Below are positions 6,665-11,122 of a DNA stretch of 11,122 nucleotides, piece by piece. Each line of letters begins with the position of its first letter. Positions within the stretch are counted from its first letter, which is position 1. The stretch lies in the NCBI GenBank assembly GCA_013203365.1, contig JABMQG010000251.1:1-11122 (forward strand). Direction: 5' to 3'. Source of the stretch: Planctomycetota bacterium. Its GTDB lineage: Bacteria; Planctomycetota; Phycisphaerae; SM23-33; FEN-1343. The position numbers and the translations under genes were made by a program. Below the pieces are notes generated by a model, which saw nothing but the letters and a program-made list of their open reading frames with translations, was not told the DNA's origin and made no database searches.

Positions 6665-7963
6665 TCAGAGTCGCCTCTTCCTTCGCGGCGGGAACTTGCC
6701 ACCAAGGGTCCTGCGAACGGGGACGCCCTTGTCTCGCTTCGCGGCGAAAATCGGGGCCTCAGATCGGCCGAGTATCTTCGTTTTCGTCGTCCGGGCGTTT
6801 GTGCCCTCATTGCCCCTGGGCGGCGGCGAAGGTTCAAACCCCTTCAACTCAACCTGGTGGAGTTGCTTGTTGATGAGCTTCTCGATTGCCGTCAGGTCGG
6901 GGCCCTCCTCGGGCGTGACGAAGGTGATGGCCCGGCCGGCCTCGCCCATACGCGCGGTTCGCCCGACACGGTGGATGTAGGCCTCGGTTTCTTGTGGCAG
7001 GTCATAGTTGATGATGTGCGTAATGTCGTCGATATCCAACCCCCGGCTGGCCAGGTCGGTGGCCACCAGGACGTTCAGCAGGCCAGTGCGGAACTGCTTC
7101 ATAACCTTTTCTCGGTCACGCTGATCCAGGTCGCCGTGGATTTCCTTGGCATTGACGCCGTTGTCGATCAGGTACCTCACCACCCGAGTCACGTCTCGCT
7201 TCGTGGCAATAAACACGATTGCCAGCTTGGGCGAGTCCTGTTTGAGCAGGTGCAGCAGCAGCCGGCGCTTGTCCCAAGACTGCACGCTTATATACGTCAG
7301 TTCCACCTCGTCTACCGTCGGTCTGCCCGGCGAGCAGATAATCTCGACCGGGTCGTGCATGTATTGCCTGGCCAGCCGGTTTATTGCCTCGCCGATCGTG
7401 GCCGAGACGAAGATGGTCTGATGAGCGGTGTGAATCTGGCCGAGAATCAAGCGAATATCTTCACGGAACCCGATGTCGAGCATGCGGTCGACCTCGTCCA
7501 GCACGGCGAAACGAATGTGGTCCAGGCGGAGCATCTTTCGCCGCATCAGGTCCATTATCCGCCCCGGCGTGCCCACCACGATCGCCGGGCCGCGTTTAAG
7601 CTCTATCGCCTGCTGCCTCAGCCGAGTTCCGCCGTAGGCGACGGTTACCTTGTGCGGGGTGAACTGCGCCAACGTGCGAAAGTCGTCGGCTACCTGTGCT
7701 GCGAGTTCTCGGGTGGGTGTAAGAACCAGGCACCGCACACCGTCGCCATCGCCCATTTGCTGGAGAATGGGTACAGCGAACGCACCCGTCTTGCCGGTGC
7801 CAGTTCGCGCCTGGCCCAGAACATCCCTGCCCGCCAGTGCCGGCGGTATCAATTTGGCCTGTATCTCGCTTGGTTGTGCCCAGCCGTTTTTCGCTACTGC
7901 CTTCAGCAACGGCTTGATCAGCTTAAGCGATTCAAATCCTTGCCCTGTCGTGTTGTCAGTCAC
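6665..7963 (-). CDS. DEAD-box-family ATP-dependent RNA helicase (RhlE-like), DEVD variant
   Basis: This cytoplasmic ATP-dependent RNA remodeller (432 aa) has RhlE/CsdA-like architecture. Visible in order are: the Q motif (Phe10 and PSEIQ, 31-35); motif I ARTGTGKT (52-59); PTRELAAQ; GG; TPGR; motif II VLDEVDRML with DEVD at 156-159 in place of DEAD; SAT (187-189); motif V ATDLASRGLDI (301-311); and motif VI HRVGRTAR (331-338). A short C-terminal extension ends in a strongly basic PPRRKRRL tail, typical of non-specific RNA binding. The start is uncertain. GTG 7963 is the only usual start after the in-frame stop at 7991-7993, yet the nearest Shine-Dalgarno (AGGAG) lies about 17 bases upstream, too far for normal use. 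Function is confident; the exact RNA target (ribosome assembly or mRNA decay) cannot be told. Confidence 0.93.
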   Translation of the reverse strand: MTDNTTGQGFESLKLIKPLLKAVAKNGWAQPSEIQAKLIPPALAGRDVLGQARTGTGKTGAFAVPILQQMGDGDGVRCLVLTPTRELAAQVADDFRTLAQFTPHKVTVAYGGTRLRQQAIELKRGPAIVVGTPGRIMDLMRRKMLRLDHIRFAVLDEVDRMLDIGFREDIRLILGQIHTAHQTIFVSATIGEAINRLARQYMHDPVEIICSPGRPTVDEVELTYISVQSWDKRRLLLHLLKQDSPKLAIVFIATKRDVTRVVRYLIDNGVNAKEIHGDLDQRDREKVMKQFRTGLLNVLVATDLASRGLDIDDITHIINYDLPQETEAYIHRVGRTARMGEAGRAITFVTPEEGPDLTAIEKLINKQLHQVELKGFEPSPPPRGNEGTNARTTKTKILGRSEAPIFAAKRDKGVPVRRTLGGKFPPRRKRRL

Positions 7964-8051
7964 TGTAGTGGTCGCTGTTGCTCCTCTTCCCTAATGAAAA
8001 CCGAAAGGCTAACCGGCCAAGGCTTAAAAAGCAATACGCTAGCATCTTGCA

Positions 8052-8081
8052 TTAATAGACCCTGCGATTGCCGGTTGTCAT
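8052..8081 (-). promoter_or_regulatory. Possible promoter of the helicase gene
   Basis: On the minus strand ATGACA (8076-8081), 18 bp, TATTAA (8052-8057) lies over the end of the CorC-type gene, about 90-110 bases before the helicase start. The -10 box is only a fair match. Read-through from the upstream gene is equally possible, since the two genes are 114 bases apart on the same strand. Confidence 0.25.
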
Positions 8082-9346
8082 TGCTCCTTGTCGGCTTTGG
8101 CTTGTTCCGGCAACTGAACGCGGATCCGGTTGATCTTTCTCTGCTCGGCCTCAAGGATGGTGAAGTTGATGCCCTCATGGTCGAACTGTTCGTTGGCTTT
8201 GGGAATGTAGCCCAGCGTCGAGAAGACGAAGCCTCCGACGGTGTCGTAGTCTTCCTCCTCCGGCAGTTCGATGCCGAGTTCATCGTTGAGGTCGTCGATG
8301 TACATGCGGGCATCGACCTCGACCGTTCGGTCATCGACTCGGCGCAGCAGTGCCGGCTCGGTCTTCTCGTACTCGTCGGCAATCTCCCCGACAAGCTCCT
8401 CCAGCAGATCCTCGATCGTCACAAGCCCCGCCGTACCGCCGTACTCGTCCAGCACGATCGCCATGTGCACCTTCTGGGCCTTGAACTCCTTCAGCAGGTC
8501 GCTGATGGCCTTGGTCTCGGGCACAAAGTACGGCTTTCGCATGATCTTGCGCAGGTCGAACTCTTCCTGGTCCGTTACCGCCAGCAAATCCTTGGCGTAT
8601 AGCACGCCGATTACGCTGTCGAGCGACTGTTCATACACCGGTATTCGCGAGTGCCCAACCCCCAGCACGGCCGCAACGCAGCGGTCGCGAGCCGCCTCCA
8701 CCGGGAGGGCCTCGATGTCCGTCCTCGGGGTCATGATCTCACTGGCACGGATGTCGTGGAACTCGATGACGGAGGTGATCATCTCCATTTCTCCGGCGTC
8801 CAGTTCGCCCTCGGCCTGGCCTTCGCTGGCCAGTTGCAGGATCTCCTGCTCAACCTCCGTGGTTCGCCCGTCAGATTGCTCCCGATGCCCGCTGAGTCGG
8901 CGGACGGCCAGGTCCACCGCCGCCAGATCCTTGCCAATCGGCCATAGCCCACAACGCGTCACCTGCAGCAGCGGCCACATCATCGCGACGGTGCGTTCGC
9001 CGGCATACTTCGCCCATGCGTGCGGAATGCCAATGCCGAACACAACCACTATCGCAGCGGCCAGCGCCATCACCGCCAGCCCCGTATCCCAGCGCCACGC
9101 TTGGCCAACGACGCGGATCAGCGACAAGAATATCAGAAGGTGGCACACAACACGGACCACCGCCGTCACCAGCAGCATCTGGTCCATGTGCCGATCGAGT
9201 TGCGCCAGACATCGGCTGCGCCGACGATCGGAAAAGGCATGCTCCAGCCTCACACGGCTGGGATTTATCAGCGTGTAATGGACAACGGAAAACAGAAGTG
9301 TAGTAAAAGCCGCGATAATCAACACAACCAGGGTTCCACCGTCCAC
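8078..9346 (-). CDS. CNNM/CorC (HlyC-type) family protein with CBS pair and degenerate membrane domain
   Basis: This 422-residue protein has the three-part layout of CorC/HlyC proteins, which take part in magnesium/cobalt efflux or its regulation. A CNNM (DUF21) membrane domain with about three to four helices (1-125) comes first. A linker and two CBS motifs follow (about 205-325; landmarks EIMTPRTDIEALP, GHSRIPVYE, GVLYAKDLL and VLDEYGGTAGLVTIEDLLEE). A CorC_HlyC domain ends it (about 335-412; DARMYIDDLNDELGI, DYDTVGGFVF). The C-terminal half is canonical. The membrane half is not: the usual SGSE-TAL is SVVHYTL, the Asn-rich GNN-x-x-N helix is AVVRVVCHL, and FGE-x-x-PK is FGIGIPHAW (103-111). 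The GTG at 9346 has GGAG 11 bases upstream, a poor spacing; an in-frame stop lies at 9371-9373. Family call is firm; ion transport by this copy is doubtful. Confidence 0.88.
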   Translation of the reverse strand: MDGGTLVVLIIAAFTTLLFSVVHYTLINPSRVRLEHAFSDRRRSRCLAQLDRHMDQMLLVTAVVRVVCHLLIFLSLIRVVGQAWRWDTGLAVMALAAAIVVVFGIGIPHAWAKYAGERTVAMMWPLLQVTRCGLWPIGKDLAAVDLAVRRLSGHREQSDGRTTEVEQEILQLASEGQAEGELDAGEMEMITSVIEFHDIRASEIMTPRTDIEALPVEAARDRCVAAVLGVGHSRIPVYEQSLDSVIGVLYAKDLLAVTDQEEFDLRKIMRKPYFVPETKAISDLLKEFKAQKVHMAIVLDEYGGTAGLVTIEDLLEELVGEIADEYEKTEPALLRRVDDRTVEVDARMYIDDLNDELGIELPEEEDYDTVGGFVFSTLGYIPKANEQFDHEGINFTILEAEQRKINRIRVQLPEQAKADKEQ

Positions 9347-9658
9347 GTCGAGTATGGCTCCATATATATGTCAGCAATCCCCGGTTTTTCTCACTCCTCG
9401 CGCCGTTGTGAGACATCCCCAGGCCCACGCGACTGCCTCATCGGCGCCGCCAACAACGGGTAATCATACACCATCTGACGGTCAAGACAAGGCCTGGGGC
9501 AAACCAACTAGCCGGTCTCGATAGGGCGGGACGGGAAACGGTTGGCGGCGATCGTCGCACACACCCTCTGCCGCACGCGATCGCAGTCGATGCGACCACC
9601 GGCAGACTCGGGTACTCAGCCATCGGTGTACAAGCCATAACACCCTGATTGGCATGAC

Positions 9659-9688
9659 ATTATATAAAGTACAAACCTTTACGTCCAA
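9659..9688 (-). promoter_or_regulatory. Possible minus-strand promoter far upstream of the CorC-type gene
   Basis: On the minus strand TTGGAC (9683-9688), 18 bp, TATAAT (9659-9664). The -10 is perfect and the -35 only partial. If active it would give the CorC-type gene a leader of about 300 bases. No Mg-sensing M-box motif was recognised in that leader. Confidence 0.3.
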
Positions 9689-9740
9689 TACGCCCGCTCG
9701 CCGGGCGAAAAACTTTAATCTTCGACAACAAGAAAATACC

Positions 9741-9769
9741 TTGACAGTTGGCACCAAGGGGGGTATATT
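9741..9769 (+). promoter_or_regulatory. Strong sigma-70-type promoter in the long spacer
   Basis: TTGACA (9741-9746), exactly 17 bp, TATATT (9764-9769): a perfect -35, ideal spacing and a 5/6 -10 box, the best sigma-70 match in the window. The predicted start is near 9776. The first good downstream gene begins 455 bases later at 10231, so the transcript is either a non-coding RNA or a long leader of the PEP-CTERM gene. Confidence 0.7.
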
Positions 9770-9919
9770 TAACTCAGTTCTATTGCTCAAAACTTTATGC
9801 TCAGTGTGTCTGTCCTTGATGTTTTTGTCTTGCCGTTGCTTGGTAGTATGTTGACAGCGATGCTAATGCTTGCTCGATTCGTTGCTCATTATGGCTCAAA
9901 AGCTCAACGGTTTGTAACC

Positions 9920-9994
9920 TGGAAGTCTCGACGTTTGGCTGTCCCGTCGCTGCTCGGCTCAGATATTGTATGAGATACGTTACTGGGACTTCCA
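9920..9994 (+). repeat. Inverted repeat enclosing a smaller stem: possible structured RNA
   Basis: TGGAAGTC (9920-9927) is the exact reverse complement of GACTTCCA (9987-9994). Inside lies a second stem, CGACG (9929-9933) with CGTCG (9945-9949), and a weak AT hairpin near 9960-9976. GGTT-TGT-AACC (9909-9919) directly precedes it. The layout resembles a small multi-branch fold, but no known riboswitch consensus was recognised. Confidence 0.35.
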
Positions 9995-10034
9995 AATAAT
10001 TAGGTATGACCGGCTTAACGGAGGAGGTCTCTGC

Positions 10035-10043
10035 ATGAAATGA
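10035..10043 (+). CDS. Two-codon ORF (Met-Lys-stop) behind a strong Shine-Dalgarno
   Basis: GGAGGAGGT (10020-10028) sits six bases before ATG-AAA-TGA. This is one of the strongest ribosome sites in the window, yet the frame closes after two codons. The TGA overlaps the ATG of the 29-codon ORF at 10040. It may be a minimal regulatory ORF or chance; nothing else supports it. Confidence 0.2.
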   Translation: MK

Positions 10044-10129
10044 AAATCCAGTATTTCTTCAACGGGCAGATTGTGTCGGCACGGTGCGACCGACTGCCCC
10101 AGCCTGCGGCCAGTGTGGTCTGGCTATGA
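10040..10129 (+). CDS. Possible 29-residue small ORF, not recognised
   Basis: The ATG at 10040 opens a 29-codon frame beginning MKIQYFFNGQIVSARC and ending VVWL, closed by TGA at 10127-10129. The strong GGAGGAGGT is 11 bases upstream, rather far, but re-initiation from the overlapping two-codon ORF is conceivable. No family is recognised and there is no transmembrane segment. It lies upstream of the PEP-CTERM gene, and the dyad at 10075-10090 lies inside it. Coding is uncertain. Confidence 0.22.
   Translation: MKIQYFFNGQIVSARCDRLPQPAASVVWL
10075..10090. promoter_or_regulatory. Dyad at enhancer distance upstream of the sigma-54-like promoter
   Basis: GTCG-G-CAC, a central G, then GTG-CGAC form an inverted repeat with one bulged base. 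Its centre (about 10083) is roughly 100 bases before the start predicted for the -24/-12 element at 10160-10176, which is the usual distance for an enhancer-binding activator. Its role as an operator is inference. Confidence 0.3.
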
Positions 10130-10159
10130 TACAGTTGTAGCGATGCAAAAAAGTTCTAA

Positions 10160-10176
10160 TTGGCGTGTAGGATGCT
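10160..10176 (+). promoter_or_regulatory. Sigma-54 (-24/-12)-type promoter of the PEP-CTERM gene
   Basis: TTGGCGTG-TAGG-ATGCT compares with the sigma-54 consensus TTGGCACG-N4-TTGCT. The invariant GG (10162-10163) and GC (10174-10175) are separated by exactly ten bases. The predicted start is near 10187, giving a leader of about 44 bases with a good Shine-Dalgarno. A weaker sigma-70 reading (TTGGCG, 17 bp, TATGTA at 10183-10188) overlaps it. Confidence 0.5.
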
Positions 10177-10216
10177 CAAGTTTATGTAACCCAAATGCTC
10201 TAAGCGAGCGGCAAGT

Positions 10217-10226
10217 AAAGGAGAGG
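10217..10226 (+). promoter_or_regulatory. Ribosome-binding site of the PEP-CTERM gene
   Basis: AAAGGAGAGG lies with its GGAG core seven bases before ATG 10231, which fixes the start and places the signal peptide at the N-terminus. Confidence 0.75.
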
Positions 10227-10230
10227 AAAA

Positions 10231-10866
10231 ATGAAGAAAATTCTCGTTTCAATGGCAATATTGATGTTCGCCGCAATATCGGCCCAGGCAGCTCCGGCGG
10301 TCACGTACACATTGGTGATTGATCCAGGCCCGGGCACCTTCCAGATAACGGCCGATGTTTCGCAAGGCGACAACGCTGGCCTGGCCACGTATGGGATGGA
10401 TGTGGTAGGCTTTAGCACCATGTCTAACTTGGGGCCGATGGTGGATGGCTTTGCCGATGGCTTTTTGCCCTGTACGAAGGGCTTCAACCTGTTCCGTAGC
10501 GCCGACAACGTTAGCCCGTTGGGCGCGGGGCAGGACACCATTACCCCAGGTGCCGTACTGGTCTACGGTTTTGGACAGGCCGCTGGTGACATTAGCCCTC
10601 CGGGTGGCTGGGCGGTAGGCCCGCCTCATACCGAGGTGCAGTCGGTCTACGACGCCACGTTGGTGCTGGCCAGTGGTACGTTCCCCGTAGGCGTTAACCC
10701 CTCTTGGGGCCAGTCGGCTGCGGCTGTCGTATTTGCCCAAGAAGGCTTACAGGATACCATGGGCGTTACGGCGGAACTGGTGACGGTTATCATTCCCGAG
10801 CCGGCGACGATGTCCATGCTCGCTCTCGGTGGTTTGGCAGCTTTGATCCGTCGCCGACGCAGCTAA
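10231..10866 (+). CDS. Secreted PEP-CTERM sorting-domain protein
   Basis: This is an exported protein of 211 residues. Residues 1-20 form a Sec signal peptide (MKKILVSMAILMF, then ISAQA), with likely cleavage after AQA. The mature part (about 21-186) is rich in Gly, Ala, Val, Asp and Pro, has one Cys, and is probably beta-rich; it matches no family I recognise. The C-terminus is a classic PEP-CTERM signal: PEP at 189-191, a short hydrophobic stretch (MSMLALGGLAALI) and the basic tail RRRRS. Such proteins are cleaved by an exosortase and delivered to the cell surface or extracellular matrix, often alongside exopolysaccharide; no exosortase gene is in this window. The gene stands alone, with its own sigma-54-like promoter and a hairpin terminator just after it. 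The sorting-class call is firm; the protein's own role is unknown. Confidence 0.9.
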   Translation: MKKILVSMAILMFAAISAQAAPAVTYTLVIDPGPGTFQITADVSQGDNAGLATYGMDVVGFSTMSNLGPMVDGFADGFLPCTKGFNLFRSADNVSPLGAGQDTITPGAVLVYGFGQAAGDISPPGGWAVGPPHTEVQSVYDATLVLASGTFPVGVNPSWGQSAAAVVFAQEGLQDTMGVTAELVTVIIPEPATMSMLALGGLAALIRRRRS

Positions 10867-10899
10867 GGCCTCGGACAACAACCGTTAAGCCTAATTAGG

Positions 10900-10934
10900 A
10901 GAAGGCCCACGGGCGCGTGCCCGTGGGCCTTCTT
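10900..10934 (+). terminator. Strong hairpin terminator after the PEP-CTERM gene
   Basis: A perfect 14-bp stem, GAAGGCCCACGGGC (10901-10914) with its complement (10919-10932), closes a GCGT loop. A further A-T pair (10900/10933) extends it. It starts 34 bases after the stop codon. The following T-run is short (TCTTATG), so it may also act mainly as an mRNA 3' stabiliser. Confidence 0.75.
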
Positions 10935-10982
10935 ATGCTGTGGTCATGATTCAGTCACGGCAGCCGATTAGCCCGGTTTTCA

Positions 10983-11122
10983 TAAAGACTGTCGCATACT
11001 GGTTGAGTTAGCCGATGTTGATTTCATGAAAATCGCATCTGCTGATACACGACGACGGGCCTTGGCGGCGTACGAGCAAGGCGGGAAGACACAGTCGGAG
11101 ATTGCCGCTCTCTTCGGCGTTA
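10983..11122 (+). mobile_element. Left part of a probable IS630-type insertion sequence, cut by window end
   Basis: A transposase N-terminus starts at 11026 and runs off the window. The non-coding lead between the PEP-CTERM terminator and that ATG probably contains the left terminal repeat. TA dinucleotides, the target of this family, occur nearby (for example 10983-10984), but the exact edge cannot be set without the right end. Confidence 0.4.
11026..11122 (+). CDS. IS630-family transposase, N-terminal helix-turn-helix fragment
   Basis: Only 32 codons are in the window: MKIASADTRRRALAAYEQGG and then KTQSEIAALFGV. This is the typical start of IS630/Tc1-mariner-type transposases: a basic helix (DTRRRALAAYEQG) and a helix-turn-helix recognition unit (TQSEIAALFGV). 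It would bind the element's own ends. The catalytic DDE domain would follow beyond the window. No Shine-Dalgarno precedes the ATG, which is common for poorly expressed transposases. It stands on the same strand as the PEP-CTERM gene and follows its terminator. Another helix-turn-helix protein with a similar N-terminus cannot be excluded from so short a piece. Confidence 0.65.
   Translation, partial: MKIASADTRRRALAAYEQGGKTQSEIAALFGV

Larger units (their letters stand above)
9374..10030. other. AT-richer spacer without a convincing gene
   Basis: Between the CorC-type gene and the PEP-CTERM gene about 850 bases carry no convincing coding sequence. The part from about 9640 onwards is visibly richer in A and T than the flanks. 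It holds a near-consensus sigma-70 promoter (9741-9769), a GC-rich hairpin (9691-9707), a possible folded RNA (9920-9994), and a minus-strand open frame of 64 codons (9801-9995, TTG start, no ribosome site). No tRNA or known riboswitch was recognised. Confidence 0.55.

Noticed and set aside
6826..6846. tRNA T-arm-like string (GAAGG-TTCAAAC) inside the helicase gene
   Set aside because: The 3' half of the arm does not pair in register, there is no anticodon or acceptor stem around it, and it lies in the helicase reading frame.
6539..8602. 687-codon open frame on the plus strand opposite the helicase and the CorC-type gene
   Set aside because: It lies antisense to two genes with complete family motifs, spans their intergenic gap, and its translation is low-complexity, Arg/Leu/Gln-rich and matches nothing. 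It is a GC-driven shadow.
9540..9600. Crossed inverted repeats (GCGATCG/CGATCGC and GTCGCA/TGCGAC) suggesting a pseudoknot
   Set aside because: The repeats are short and GC-rich, partly self-palindromic, and expected by chance at this composition. No other RNA signal accompanies them.
9691..9707. Hairpin CGCCCG-CTCGC-CGGGCG as a terminator
   Set aside because: It is followed by A residues on the plus strand and has no T-run after it on the minus strand, so it fits a terminator in neither direction.
9747..9765. TTGGCAC sequence resembling a sigma-54 -24 element
   Set aside because: Ten bases after the GG there is GG rather than GC, so the -12 element is missing. The site also sits in the spacer of an excellent sigma-70 promoter.
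9482..9790. 102-codon minus-strand open frame in the spacer
   Set aside because: No ribosome site; Arg/Val/Cys-rich translation without domain character; it runs through the promoter-like elements at 9659-9769.

Overview
The window looks like a chromosomal segment of a GC-rich Gram-negative bacterium, most likely a Planctomycetota member of the Phycisphaerae type. This lineage call is inference. It rests on a PEP-CTERM protein ending in a short Ala/Leu helix plus an RRRRS tail, an ExbB-like channel with an extra N-terminal signal peptide beside a membrane-anchored VWA protein, and a DEVD-box helicase. No rRNA, tRNA or CRISPR array was found.

Layout. (1) 1-1441, plus strand: the 3' part of a uroporphyrinogen-decarboxylase/methyltransferase-family gene that is cut by the window edge, then a small DUF202 membrane protein whose promoter suggests a leaderless mRNA. 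(2) 1535-2095, minus: elongation factor P (efp). (3) 2213-3619, plus: a phosphoglucosamine/phosphomannomutase, divergent from efp. (4) 3632-6544, minus: a probable three-gene operon transcribed as flippase-like UPF0104 membrane protein, then a VWA protein with a TonB-like membrane anchor, then a MotA/TolQ/ExbB proton channel. It has a clear promoter with two TATAAT boxes just upstream. (5) 6665-9346, minus: a DEAD-box-type RNA helicase and, upstream of it, a CNNM/CorC-type CBS protein whose membrane domain has lost the usual ion-site motifs. (6) 9374-10230: an AT-richer stretch with no convincing gene. It carries a near-consensus sigma-70 promoter, a possible folded RNA, a strong Shine-Dalgarno ahead of a two-codon ORF, and a good sigma-54-type promoter. 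(7) 10231-10866, plus: a secreted PEP-CTERM protein followed by a strong hairpin. (8) 11026 to the end, plus: the N-terminus of an IS630-type transposase.

Most genes are housekeeping (translation, amino-sugar activation, RNA remodelling). The best candidate for something undescribed is the ExbB-channel/TonB-like-VWA pair. There is no ExbD/TolR gene, and the VWA protein carries a TonB-type Ser-x3-His transmembrane helix, a Pro/Glu/Ala-rich linker and an intact MIDAS site. This suggests a proton-motive-force-driven periplasmic VWA device. The second is the regulatory region of the PEP-CTERM gene, where a -24/-12 promoter and an upstream dyad at an enhancer-like distance suggest sigma-54 control.
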